Assembly (NCBI RefSeq): GCF_023806125.1
Contig: NZ_JAMSKT010000014.1
Coordinates: 24,306-88,305 of the forward strand
Reading direction: 5' to 3'
From: Clostridium caldaquaticum
GTDB taxonomy: Bacteria; Bacillota; Clostridia; Clostridiales; Clostridiaceae
Length of the DNA: 64,000 nt
Positions within the stretch are counted from its first letter, which is position 1; each line of letters begins with the position of its first letter. The translations under genes and the position numbers were made by a program. Of this stretch, positions 26,022 to 34,795 are shown in pieces. Below the pieces are notes generated by a model. That model did not search any database. It was not told the origin of the DNA and worked only from the letters and a program-made list of their open reading frames with translations.

Positions 26022-26528
26022 ATGAAAAATATTAAAATTATAACAATTCTGCTTACTGTTTTTATTATGTTAATGGGTGTTGGATATGCAGCATGGAATC
26101 AGGATATATCAATCGAAGCTGTTTCAGAAACTGGCACTTTTAATGTTGCTCTAGAAAATGGAACGGTTGCTGTTTATGCAGACAGTAATAATACTCCTGA
26201 AGCTATAAATCAGGGAATTACAAGAATTGCTTCAGCAACAGCTGATGGAGTTTCAGGTACAGTAAATATAACTAATCTATATCCTGGTGCTAAAGCAGTT
26301 GTAACTATACCTGTTAAAAATACGTCAACTATACCTGTAAAAATAGAAAATGTAGCTTTGCCTAGTTCTAATAGCAGCTACGATGTCAGTGTAACCTATC
26401 CTGATAATTTAGCTGCAGTAAACGGTACAGGTAATATCGTATTTACCGTTATTGTTAATGATAATGCACCAGAAAATGTTCAAGCAGCATTTAACTACTC
26501 AGCAACCTTTAAGCAGTTTAATAAATAA
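26022..26528 (+). CDS. SipW-type secreted protein 2 (TasA/BsaA/camelysin-like)
   Basis: 168 residues from ATG 26022 (AGAGGAG eleven bases upstream). The hydrophobic N terminus ends in GVGYAAWNQDISIEA, again the SipW-dependent signal pattern. The mature region is rich in Ala/Val/Asn/Thr with strand-like periodicity and a PVKNTSTIPVKI segment typical of M73/TasA-like beta sandwiches; no HExxH zinc site is present, so protease activity is unlikely. Very low aromatic and no Cys content suits a secreted structural subunit. Follows the peptidase gene by 26 bases. Confidence 0.8.
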   Translation: MKNIKIITILLTVFIMLMGVGYAAWNQDISIEAVSETGTFNVALENGTVAVYADSNNTPEAINQGITRIASATADGVSGTVNITNLYPGAKAVVTIPVKNTSTIPVKIENVALPSSNSSYDVSVTYPDNLAAVNGTGNIVFTVIVNDNAPENVQAAFNYSATFKQFNK

Positions 26529-26606
26529 GTTACGATTTGTTTTCAACTGGTAAATTTTTTTACTTGAGGGTATTTTGAAATGAGAGATTTATTAGGAGTG
26601 TAATAA

Positions 26607-27677
26607 GTGAAAATTAAATTAAACAAAAATGTAAAAGTTATTTTAATAACTGCAAGTTCAGGTTTATTAATATTATGCTCATTTTTGCTTTATAAAGAAA
26701 ATAGGGCTCCAGATTATTTAGAAAAAGTTGTTAATACATATAACAGTAAAAGCAGTGTTAATTATTCTGTAAGTTTAAAAGATAACAGTTTGTATAATAG
26801 TAAGTCTTTAGGTGAAGATAATGTGTATATAAGTTCATACGTTGATAATATAAATACATTATTTAGTTATAATCTGCAGGGGGCAGAGAATAGGGATATA
26901 AAAGGAGATTATAGGGTTATAGCAGCAGTAGAAGGATACTCTAATGAAAAAGATGAAAAAATTATATGGAGAAAAGAGTTTGAGCTCATTTCAACACAAG
27001 CAATAGAATTTAACGATAAAGGGATATCGATATCAAAGGAAGTACCTATTAATTTTGATGAATATAATAGCTTTGCAGCAAAAATCATTAATGAATTAAG
27101 GATTACGTTACCTGTTAAGCTTACTGTATCAATGGTGGTAAATTTGAAAATTAATGGAAGAGGCGAACCTGTAGAAAAAATTTTTTCCCCTTCTATTGTA
27201 ATCCCGCTTAATACTCCCTATTTTCAAATTACAAAGCTTAATACAGATGAAAAGGCGGAAAAAATAGATATAGTAAATAAAGTTCCTATTGAACATAATA
27301 TAAAAATAACTGCAGTTTTAATTGTTTTAGTAGTAATTTTATTTTCAGTTTTTATTTATATATTATTTTTTACTGAAACAGTATTAAAAAATAATATACA
27401 GGAGAAAAAGATTAAGAGAATTTTAAAGGAATACGGAACTAGACTGGTGGCTTTAAGTACAGAAGAAATTCAAAGTTTCAAAAACAAATATTCTGTAAGG
27501 TCAATGGAAGATTTGATTAAATTAGCGGATGAATTAAACAGACCTGTTTTTTATAATTACAGCTCTTGTAAAAACAGTATAGACAGGTTTTATGTAATAG
27601 AAAATAAGCAGCTGTATGAATATAAATTGGATTTTAATTTAGAAACCGCTAAAAGTAATATATTTATATTTAAATAG
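26607..27677 (+). CDS. DUF5305 family bitopic membrane protein
   Basis: 356 residues from GTG 26607 (AGGAGTG upstream). One membrane helix near the N terminus (about 10-27), a ~200-residue extracytoplasmic domain containing DYLEKVVNTYNSKSSVNYSVSL, a second helix (about 235-258), then a cytoplasmic tail with EYGTRLVAL, the EDLIKLADELNRPVFY segment and FYVIENKQLYEYKL. This layout and these tail motifs match DUF5305, a family known mostly from archaea and some Firmicutes beside SipW-type peptidases. It closes the module and may anchor, assemble or sense the secreted proteins. Confidence 0.75.
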   Translation: MKIKLNKNVKVILITASSGLLILCSFLLYKENRAPDYLEKVVNTYNSKSSVNYSVSLKDNSLYNSKSLGEDNVYISSYVDNINTLFSYNLQGAENRDIKGDYRVIAAVEGYSNEKDEKIIWRKEFELISTQAIEFNDKGISISKEVPINFDEYNSFAAKIINELRITLPVKLTVSMVVNLKINGRGEPVEKIFSPSIVIPLNTPYFQITKLNTDEKAEKIDIVNKVPIEHNIKITAVLIVLVVILFSVFIYILFFTETVLKNNIQEKKIKRILKEYGTRLVALSTEEIQSFKNKYSVRSMEDLIKLADELNRPVFYNYSSCKNSIDRFYVIENKQLYEYKLDFNLETAKSNIFIFK

Positions 27678-27678
27678 A

Positions 27679-27704
27679 AAGTGCCATTAAAGTGGCACTT
27701 CTAT
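27679..27704. terminator. Bidirectional terminator between DUF5305 gene and cation transporter
   Basis: AAGTGCCA (27679-27686) pairs with TGGCACTT (27693-27700) around a six-base loop, between convergent genes. Confidence 0.75.
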
Positions 27705-27707
27705 TAG

Positions 27708-28580
27708 TTAGTTTTTATAAAAAGGTTCTATATGAATAATGAGCTGAATATTTTTATTAATTTTTTCTTTCATTTTCTTTTCCATTTGATGTATTAAAGA
27801 ATGAGATTCTTCAATATTCATTTTAGGTTCTATCATAACGTGCATATCAATATAAATATCATTTTCGCTTCCGCGGCTTCTGATTTTGTGTACATTTTTT
27901 ACTTCCTGAAATTCTAATGCTATTTCTTTTATTTTTTCAGTATCAATCATAGCCTTATCAACTAAAATACTGCTGGCTCCTTTAAAAATTTCCCAGGCGG
28001 CATGAAGGACAAAAGCTGAAACAACTAAAGAAGCTATAGGATCTATTATAACAGGGAAGCCGAGTTTAATACAGGCTAAAGTAAAAAGCACACCTATAGA
28101 TACAAATATATCGCTTTTTGTGTGAAGTGAATCTGAAATTAAAATATAGCTGTTTAGTTCTCTTCCTTTTTTATATTCATAATTTGAAACAAAAATATTT
28201 ATACCTAAAGTAATAAGCAGTGTAACAAGGCTTTCAGAAGTAATATGAGGAGTTACAGGTGATAAAAAGCGGTAAAAGGCGTTTATTATAATTTTGCCTC
28301 CAATAAAAAATAACATTATAGCAATAAAAAGTCCTGCCAAGGTTTCAAACTTTTTATGTCCATAAGGATGCTCTTTGTCTACAGGCTTTGCTGCAAGTCT
28401 TATTCCTATTAGTCCTACTATATTTGATGAGCCGTCTGTCAAAGAGTGAAAACCGTCAGCTGTCATACTGGTACTTTTAATTATAGTACCAATTGTAATT
28501 TTTAAAAGTGCTACAGATAAATTTGCAAAAAGTATTAGCCATAAAATTTGCCTGATTTTTGTAAAAATTTTGTCATTCAT
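27708..28580 (-). CDS. Cation diffusion facilitator family transporter
   Basis: 290 residues from ATG 28580, which has AAAGGAG upstream; a longer reading from 28664 has no RBS. Six membrane segments; the CDF metal-site motif DGFHSLTDGSSN (HxxxD type) in helix 2 and SDSLHTKSD in helix 5, with HPYGHKKFE between helices 2 and 3. The cytoplasmic C-terminal domain ends in LIIHIEP. It exports a divalent cation (Zn, Fe, Mn or Co) in exchange for protons. The promoter region has several copies of an ATTATCAATTGATAAT palindrome, so it is probably controlled by a dedicated repressor or activator. Confidence 0.92.
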   Translation of the reverse strand: MNDKIFTKIRQILWLILFANLSVALLKITIGTIIKSTSMTADGFHSLTDGSSNIVGLIGIRLAAKPVDKEHPYGHKKFETLAGLFIAIMLFFIGGKIIINAFYRFLSPVTPHITSESLVTLLITLGINIFVSNYEYKKGRELNSYILISDSLHTKSDIFVSIGVLFTLACIKLGFPVIIDPIASLVVSAFVLHAAWEIFKGASSILVDKAMIDTEKIKEIALEFQEVKNVHKIRSRGSENDIYIDMHVMIEPKMNIEESHSLIHQMEKKMKEKINKNIQLIIHIEPFYKN

Positions 28581-28607
28581 TATATTTGTGTCTCCTTTAT
28601 TTTTCAA

Positions 28608-28637
28608 ATGATAATAAAAATATATGCTGAAGTTCAA
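28608..28637 (-). promoter_or_regulatory. Candidate promoter of the cation transporter gene
   Basis: Minus strand TTGAAC, 18-base spacer, TATCAT; the first palindrome lies just upstream of the -35 box. Confidence 0.45.
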
Positions 28638-28655
28638 ACAAGTGTTACAGAAACC

Positions 28656-28673
28656 TATTATCAATTGATAATA
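28656..28673. promoter_or_regulatory. Palindromic site 1 (18 bp, perfect)
   Basis: TATTATCAATTGATAATA is perfectly symmetric. It sits about 19 bases upstream of the predicted -35 box of the transporter gene. Confidence 0.65.
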
Positions 28674-28746
28674 ATATCCATATACAATATAAAGAATATG
28701 TTAAATAAACGATTTTGTATAAATATTCAATAATTTTGCATAAAAA

Positions 28747-28760
28747 TTATCAATTGATAA
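28747..28760. promoter_or_regulatory. Palindromic site 2 (14 bp, perfect)
   Basis: TTATCAATTGATAA, identical to the core of site 1, centred 89 bases away. Confidence 0.6.
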
Positions 28761-28833
28761 AAAACATGAATTGATTGTAACACTAAAATCACGTAAAGTA
28801 AATATATTTTTAAAATTATCAAAGAGATATTTA

Positions 28834-28847
28834 TTATCAATTGAAAA
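28834..28847. promoter_or_regulatory. Palindromic site 3 (one mismatch)
   Basis: TTATCAATTGAAAA, the same core with one change, centred 87 bases from site 2. A half-site TTATCAA lies just before it at 28816. Confidence 0.5.
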
Positions 28848-29039
28848 TGCATTACGCATAATTATAGATTTCATTAAGGAATTAATATCATAAATATATA
28901 TAAACCTGATGCTGTAGACAAAGGGTTATTGCATAAATTGCTAAAAATAACTAAAATAGATGTATAGAGTGTTGTAAACTTATTCTTGTCAATACATATA
29001 GATATATAGGGGATAAATAAATTTCGGGAGTGTGTGCAG

Positions 29040-29357
29040 ATGAAAAGAGATGAGTTTAATATAATGTCAAATATAAAGATAATTGAACAGCTGAAAGCAG
29101 AACTTCTTTGCATAATAGGAGATTTTTTTAAACTGCTTACAAAGGGAAGCAATGTAGCTCATGATGCTATATTAGATTGTATTTCTGGGGCAATAATAGT
29201 ATTATATATACTTGCAGAAAGATTAGGTTATTCTTTTAATGCAGTAGATGAAAGCATGAAGAAAAAGTTAAAATTAGGTATAGTTGAGGAAGATAGTATA
29301 GAAAAACAGGGCAGAGATTTAAGCAGACTTTATACTCACATAAAAGAAAGAAACTAG
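29040..29357 (+). CDS. MazG-like family protein
   Basis: 105 residues from ATG 29040 (CGGGAG nine bases upstream; GTG at 29034 is too close to it). All-helical, with the ELLCIIGDFFKLLTKGSNVAHDAILDCISGAIIVLYILAERLGY stretch (about residues 21-64) that resembles the MazG-like family found in clostridia just ahead of yybS and gdpP. MazG relatives hydrolyse NTPs, but several of the acidic metal ligands of true MazG are missing here, so activity is uncertain. Eleven bases separate it from the DUF2232 gene. Confidence 0.7.
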   Translation: MKRDEFNIMSNIKIIEQLKAELLCIIGDFFKLLTKGSNVAHDAILDCISGAIIVLYILAERLGYSFNAVDESMKKKLKLGIVEEDSIEKQGRDLSRLYTHIKERN

Positions 29358-29367
29358 TGGAGGATTT

Positions 29368-30369
29368 ATGGAAAACAGGAAATATAATACAAAATCAACG
29401 GTTGAAGCTGGACTTATATCAGGTATAATTATAGTACTGATGCTTATAACAGGATATGTTCCTGTTATATCTTTCATGGGTACCCTTCTGCTGCCGATAC
29501 CTGTAGCACTTTTATATATAAGGCATAGTATAAAGGTTACACTTACGGCTGTAGCAGCAAGTTTTATAATTACAGCAGTTATATTTAATCCTATAAGTGC
29601 TCTGCTTTCTGCAATTTCTTTTGCAGCAGTAGGGATTACAATGGGATATTGTATTAAAAAGGATAAGAGCTCTAATACAATAATAGCTTTACTAACAGCT
29701 GTATCTTTAGCAGTATCTATAGTAACAATTATTTTGTCTATAATGCTTATACAAAAGACAACTATTGTTCAGTTTTTTACTAAAACTATAAATGACCTTA
29801 ATGAAACTATTAAAGAGTCTGTTGAAATGGCTAAAAGCTTTTATGCAAGTGCAGGTATGAGCAAAGAGCAGCTGGCACAAATAGATACAGTTTTTGGTAG
29901 TTTAAATGCAGATTTTATCGTTAATGCTTTTGGGGCAATAATGATTATGCAGGCTTTTTTTTCAGCTCTAATGAATTATATTGTAGCAAAAGCTATACTT
30001 AAAAGATTAGGTTATAATGTTAAGAGAATAGTTCCTTTTACTGAAATTTATATGCCTAATGTAACAGGAATGCTTTTTATTCTTCCCACTATTGTTGGAA
30101 TGCTTATTCAAAGAAAAAATCCAGCTATAGGAAAGCCTGTTTTGGTTTCCGGGCAGTATTTAATGAGTTATGCATTTATGTTGATAGGACTTTCTGTAGT
30201 TACATATTTTCTTAAAAATAGATTTAACTTAAGAAAAGGTGTAATGGTTTTGATAATATTATTTACAATATTCAATCCATTATTTATGAATATATACATA
30301 TTCATAGGATTAGCTGATATGTTGTTTGATTTTAGAAAAATAAATCCGCACAGAATTCCAATAAGATAG
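29368..30369 (+). CDS. DUF2232 family membrane protein, YybS type
   Basis: 333 residues, about eight membrane segments, with a hydrophilic stretch at about 130-180. Recognised by its topology and conserved place directly before gdpP and rplI. N-terminal pattern of a substrate-binding-component-like fold (GLISGIIIVLMLITGYVP). Function unknown; presumed accessory to the c-di-AMP phosphodiesterase region. RBS GTGGAGGA. Confidence 0.85.
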   Translation: MENRKYNTKSTVEAGLISGIIIVLMLITGYVPVISFMGTLLLPIPVALLYIRHSIKVTLTAVAASFIITAVIFNPISALLSAISFAAVGITMGYCIKKDKSSNTIIALLTAVSLAVSIVTIILSIMLIQKTTIVQFFTKTINDLNETIKESVEMAKSFYASAGMSKEQLAQIDTVFGSLNADFIVNAFGAIMIMQAFFSALMNYIVAKAILKRLGYNVKRIVPFTEIYMPNVTGMLFILPTIVGMLIQRKNPAIGKPVLVSGQYLMSYAFMLIGLSVVTYFLKNRFNLRKGVMVLIILFTIFNPLFMNIYIFIGLADMLFDFRKINPHRIPIR

Positions 30370-30383
30370 CTGGAGGCTTTATA

Positions 30384-32375
30384 ATGGATAATAAATATAA
30401 AAATTTCAGTACCAGCAACGCTCTTTATATGATAATAATAGCTTTAGCCATTGTTGTTATGTTTTTATACGGTCATTTTATCATAGGTTTTATTGCCCTA
30501 GCTGTATATGCTGTCCTTTTAGTTTATAATATAGATAGGTCAAGAGTAAAAAAGGATGAATGGAAAAAGTTTATTGAGGATTTTTCATCACAATTAGATA
30601 TTGCAACCAGAAGCACTCTTATTAAGCTGCCTTTTCCTCTCATTATAGTAGGAGACAATGGAAACATTGTATGGTATAATCAAAATGCTTCTGCTATGCT
30701 TGAAGGTGAAAGTGTTCTTGGATTTAATATAACTACATTAATAAGCGACTTTAATATTAAGCAGGTTTTAAATGAAAAGAAAAATGGTTATAAACATATA
30801 AACATAAAGAATAAATATTATGATATATTTACAAGCATAGTAAATACTTCTGAAAATAAGAGTAAAAAAGACAGAATAGTGCTTTTATACTTTTATGACG
30901 TAACAGAGCAGGTAAATATACAAAAAGAGATAGATGATAACAAAACCTCAGTAATGCTTATAGAGGTGGATAATTTAGATGATGTTGTAAAATCTACAGA
31001 AGAAGATAAGAGGCCCCATTTGATTGCTGATATTGAGAGGACTTTAAACAATTATGGTCAGAGTCTTAATGCTATTTTTAAAAAGTATTCAAGCAGCAAG
31101 TATATATTAGTAACTCAGGACAAGTTCATTCAAAGTGAGATGGAAAAGAAATTTGATATACTTGATACTGTAAGAGAGATAAATCAAGGCAACACTTTAG
31201 CTGTTACTTTAAGTATAGGGGTAGGAAGGGAAGGGAGTACAGCATTTGAAAATAATGATTTTGCTGTAACTGCTAAAGAACTGGCTCTAGGTCGAGGGGG
31301 CGATCAGGTAGTTGTAAAATCTGGAGAAAAGTTCTCTTTTTATGGGGGAAAAACTAAAGAAGTTGAAAAGAGAACTAAGGTTAGAGCAAGAGTTATTGCG
31401 CATGCTTTAGTAGATTTAATAAATGGAAGCAGAAATGTATTTGTAATGGGACATAAAAACCCAGATACAGATTGTTTAGGTGCTGCCATAGGAATAAACA
31501 GTGCTGTGAAACTTTTAAATAAGCCTTGTTATATAATTTTGGAAGGTAAAATTTCAGCAGTAAAAGGTATGCTTGAAAAATTCAAAGATGATGCGGATTA
31601 TGCTGATACCTTTGTAAGTAGTGAAGATTGCAGACAAAACTTAAGCGAAGATAGTTTACTTATTATAGTAGACGTCCATAATAAAGGATATATTCTTGAT
31701 GCTGAGCTTGCAAAGGAATTTAAAAAAGTAGTAATTATCGATCACCATAGAAGGCTTGCTGATGTAGTTGAGGGGGCACTGCTTACTTATATAGAGACAT
31801 ATGCTTCATCAACTTCAGAGCTTGTTACAGAAATGCTTCCTTATATGGTTGAGAATCCTAAAATAAAGCCTGTTGAAGCTGAAGCTCTTCTTGCAGGTAT
31901 CTGTGTAGATACAAAGAATTTTTACTTTAAAACAGGAGTAAGAACCTTTGAAGCTGCAGGATTTTTAAGAAAACTTGGTGCAGACACCATTGATATAAAG
32001 AAGATGTTTACGGAAAATCTGGATACTTATCTCAAAAAAGCTGAAATAATTAAGTCAGCAGAGGTAGTAAATGGCATAGCTATAGCCACCTGCCCGCCTG
32101 AAATAGAAGATACTGTATTGGCTGCACAAGCAGCGGACGAACTGCTAAATATTACAGGTATTCAAGCATCATTTGTTTTTGTTAAAATAGATGATGAAAT
32201 ATTTATAAGCGGTAGGTCCCTAAGTGATGTCAATGTACAGTTAATTCTGGAATCCCTAGGGGGAGGAGGGCACATGAATATAGCTGGTGCTAAACTAGAT
32301 GGCTTGTCTTTAGAAGAGGCTGCAGAAAAACTAAAAGATGCTATTGACAAATACTTAAGGGAAGGTGAAAAATAA
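30384..32375 (+). CDS. gdpP: Cyclic-di-AMP phosphodiesterase GdpP
   Basis: 663 residues. Two N-terminal membrane helices (about 12-50), a PAS-like domain (about 80-180), a degenerate GGDEF domain (about 185-325, catalytic GGDEF lost), then DHH/DHHA1 phosphodiesterase: [27 protein letters not shown] and the C-terminal [11 protein letters not shown]. It hydrolyses the essential second messenger c-di-AMP to pApA and so tunes osmotic and cell-wall homeostasis. Ends one base into the rplI start codon, showing translational coupling. The gene order matches Bacillus yybS-gdpP-rplI. Confidence 0.96.
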   Translation: MDNKYKNFSTSNALYMIIIALAIVVMFLYGHFIIGFIALAVYAVLLVYNIDRSRVKKDEWKKFIEDFSSQLDIATRSTLIKLPFPLIIVGDNGNIVWYNQNASAMLEGESVLGFNITTLISDFNIKQVLNEKKNGYKHINIKNKYYDIFTSIVNTSENKSKKDRIVLLYFYDVTEQVNIQKEIDDNKTSVMLIEVDNLDDVVKSTEEDKRPHLIADIERTLNNYGQSLNAIFKKYSSSKYILVTQDKFIQSEMEKKFDILDTVREINQGNTLAVTLSIGVGREGSTAFENNDFAVTAKELALGRGGDQVVVKSGEKFSFYGGKTKEVEKRTKVRARVIAHALVDLINGSRNVFVMGHKNPDTDCLGAAIGINSAVKLLNKPCYIILEGKISAVKGMLEKFKDDADYADTFVSSEDCRQNLSEDSLLIIVDVHNKGYILDAELAKEFKKVVIIDHHRRLADVVEGALLTYIETYASSTSELVTEMLPYMVENPKIKPVEAEALLAGICVDTKNFYFKTGVRTFEAAGFLRKLGADTIDIKKMFTENLDTYLKKAEIIKSAEVVNGIAIATCPPEIEDTVLAAQAADELLNITGIQASFVFVKIDDEIFISGRSLSDVNVQLILESLGGGGHMNIAGAKLDGLSLEEAAEKLKDAIDKYLREGEK

Positions 32376-32821
32376 TGAAAGTTATATTATTAGCTGATGT
32401 TAAAGGAATAGGTAAGAAAGGTGAGGTTGTAAATGCTTCTGATGGATATGCAAGAAACTTTTTATTTCCTAGGAAACTTGCACAAGAAGCTACAGAAGCC
32501 AATTTGAATGTTTTAAATCAAAAGAAGGAAGCTGAAAGAAGAAAAAAATTAGCTGAAACAGAAGCAGCTCAAAAGCTGGCTGATGAACTTAAAGGAAAAG
32601 AAGTTAAAATAATGGCTAAGTCAGGAGAAAATGGAAGGCTTTTCGGCTCTATAACAAGTAAGGATATAGCAGATGTAATAAATGCTAAGTATAAAGTAAA
32701 TATTGATAAGAAAAAAGTAATTGTAGATGCTATAAGAACTCTTGGAACTTATGAGGTTGAAGTGAAGCTTTATCCTGAAGTGTCTACAAAGCTTAAGGTT
32801 GTTATAGCTGAGCAAAAGTAA
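32375..32821 (+). CDS. rplI: 50S ribosomal protein L9
   Basis: 148 residues, the normal length. The N-terminal domain [20 protein letters not shown] followed by [15 protein letters not shown] is the L9 signature; a long connecting helix and the C-terminal RNA-binding domain follow. Start codon overlaps the gdpP stop by one base. Confidence 0.98.
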   Translation: MKVILLADVKGIGKKGEVVNASDGYARNFLFPRKLAQEATEANLNVLNQKKEAERRKKLAETEAAQKLADELKGKEVKIMAKSGENGRLFGSITSKDIADVINAKYKVNIDKKKVIVDAIRTLGTYEVEVKLYPEVSTKLKVVIAEQK

Positions 32822-32866
32822 ACTTACTTCACTCCTGAAACTAGTTGTACTAGAGGGGGAAAACCA

Positions 32867-34759
32867 ATGAAATCACATTTTGAAATAGATACTAGTTTCA
32901 ATGAAGAAAAATTAAAAAGTATACCTATAGAATCTCAAATAGATGTATTATTTCAGGTTATCAATAAAGTGCTTGATGAGGGTGCTGTAAGGGCAAGAAT
33001 TGCTAAATTTAAGCTTCAAAAGCATATTCACAGCGGTGATATATATAGAAGAATTTATGCATTAAATAAAATAGTCAGCGATGGAAAAGGCATATCTACT
33101 ATTCCAAGTGAAAGCAATATTCATGAAATTCTTGCTGATACAAACAAATGGATTGCTGAAGCTGTTGCTAGAAGACATGTGCAGAATGAAATAGAAAAAG
33201 AAGTTGAGAGAGCACTTATTCAAAGACAGGATAAATATATTGAGGAAATCAGGCTTAACATTGTTAAAAAGCAAAAAGGACCTGAAAATGCAAAAACACT
33301 AAAAAAATATGCTCAGCTTGAAGTGCTTGATTCTAAAAAGCTTACTAAGAGTATTCAGTCTCTTTTAAGACCAGATTGTTTTGAGGAAATAGTAGGACAA
33401 GAAAGAGCTATTAAGTCTCTTTTATCAAAGATGGCTTCACCTTATCCTCAGCATATTATACTTTATGGTCCTCCTGGGGTAGGAAAAACTACTGCAGCAA
33501 GACTTGCACTTGAGGAGGCAAAAAAACTAAAGCATACTCCTTTTAAGGAAGATGCTAAATTTGTTGAGGTAGATGGAACTACATTAAGATGGGATCCAAG
33601 AGAGATAACAAATCCTCTTTTAGGTTCAGTTCATGATCCTATTTACCAGGGAAGCAAGAGGGATTTGGCTGAAGTAGGAGTACCAGAGCCAAAACCAGGA
33701 CTTGTTACAGAGGCTCACGGTGGAGTTTTATTTATAGATGAAATTGGGGAGCTTGATGAAATTCTTCAAAACAAACTATTAAAAGTATTGGAAGACAAGA
33801 GAGTTGAGTTTTCATCTTCTTATTATGATCCAGATGATGAAGGAACTCCAAAATATATAAAGTATCTTTTTGAAAAAGGTGCACCAGCAGATTTTGTTCT
33901 TATTGGTGCTACAACAAGAGAGCCGAGTGAAATTAATCCAGCTCTTCGTTCAAGATGTACTGAAGTTTATTTTGAGCCATTATCTTCAAAGGAAATAGAA
34001 AGAATTGTAGAAAATGCAGCAAACAAGCTTAATATAGAGTTAGAAGCTGGGGTAGCTGAGATGATAAGCAGATACACCATAGAGGGAAGAAAAGCTGTAA
34101 ATATTTTAGCTGATGTCTATAGTTATGTTTTATATAACAAAAATAAAGGTGAAAAAATAAAGCTGACTATTAATGATGTTAAGGAAGTAGCAGCTATAAG
34201 CAGACTAACTCCTTATGAAGAAGTCGGCAAAGAAAATGAGAAGGAAGTAGGACATGTATATGGCTTGGGGGTAAGCGGATATATAGGTTCAACTATTGAA
34301 ATAGAAGCGGCAGTATTTGAAGCAAAGGAAAAAGGCAGCGGTCAGGTCAGATTTAATGATACTGCAGGAAGTATGGCGAAGGATTCCGTATTTAATGCTG
34401 CTTCAGTTATTAGAAAGATAACAGATAAAGATATAAAAGATTACGATATACATGTAAATGTTATAGGCGGTGGAAATATTGATGGTCCATCTGCTGGTGC
34501 GGCTATAACTGTTTGTATCATAAGTGCTCTTTTAAACAAACCTTTAAGACAGGATGTTGCAATTACTGGTGAAATATCCTTAAGAGGAAAGATTAAGCCT
34601 GTTGGCGGGATTTTTGAAAAAGTGTATGGAGCAAGAAGAAAAGGAATCAGGCTTGTAATTGTGCCTAAGGATAATTTGAAAGAAGTTCCCAAAGGACTTA
34701 CTGATATTGAAGTTAAAGCTGTAGAAACTATTGAAGAATTAATGGAATTGGTTTTTTAA
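32867..34759 (+). CDS. lonC: Lon-family ATP-dependent protease LonC (spore-former type)
   Basis: 630 residues. A helical N-terminal region without the LonA substrate domain, then AAA+ ATPase (Walker A GPPGVGKT 201-208; Walker B LFIDEIGEL) and C-terminal Lon protease domain with the catalytic dyad Ser542 in DGPSAGAA and Lys585 in GGIFEKV. Similar endospore-former Lon proteins lie between rplI and dnaB in clostridia, as here. RBS AGAGGGGG. Expected to act in quality control or sporulation; the substrate is not known. Confidence 0.93.
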   Translation: MKSHFEIDTSFNEEKLKSIPIESQIDVLFQVINKVLDEGAVRARIAKFKLQKHIHSGDIYRRIYALNKIVSDGKGISTIPSESNIHEILADTNKWIAEAVARRHVQNEIEKEVERALIQRQDKYIEEIRLNIVKKQKGPENAKTLKKYAQLEVLDSKKLTKSIQSLLRPDCFEEIVGQERAIKSLLSKMASPYPQHIILYGPPGVGKTTAARLALEEAKKLKHTPFKEDAKFVEVDGTTLRWDPREITNPLLGSVHDPIYQGSKRDLAEVGVPEPKPGLVTEAHGGVLFIDEIGELDEILQNKLLKVLEDKRVEFSSSYYDPDDEGTPKYIKYLFEKGAPADFVLIGATTREPSEINPALRSRCTEVYFEPLSSKEIERIVENAANKLNIELEAGVAEMISRYTIEGRKAVNILADVYSYVLYNKNKGEKIKLTINDVKEVAAISRLTPYEEVGKENEKEVGHVYGLGVSGYIGSTIEIEAAVFEAKEKGSGQVRFNDTAGSMAKDSVFNAASVIRKITDKDIKDYDIHVNVIGGGNIDGPSAGAAITVCIISALLNKPLRQDVAITGEISLRGKIKPVGGIFEKVYGARRKGIRLVIVPKDNLKEVPKGLTDIEVKAVETIEELMELVF

Positions 34760-34795
34760 TTAACTTGTTATAGTTAAAGGGAGGCACTTAAAAGT

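Larger units (their letters stand above)
28581..29039. other. Intergenic region with palindromic operator sites
   Basis: 459 bases without a gene. It contains the transporter promoter and at least three palindromes (listed separately), plus one degenerate half-site at 28816-28829. The last 150 bases lead into the MazG-like gene and show only weak promoter candidates near 28973-29001. Confidence 0.7.

Noticed and set aside
28548..28733. Plus-strand open frame upstream of the cation exporter
   Set aside because: Overlaps the transporter's own 5' end and the palindrome region; no RBS.
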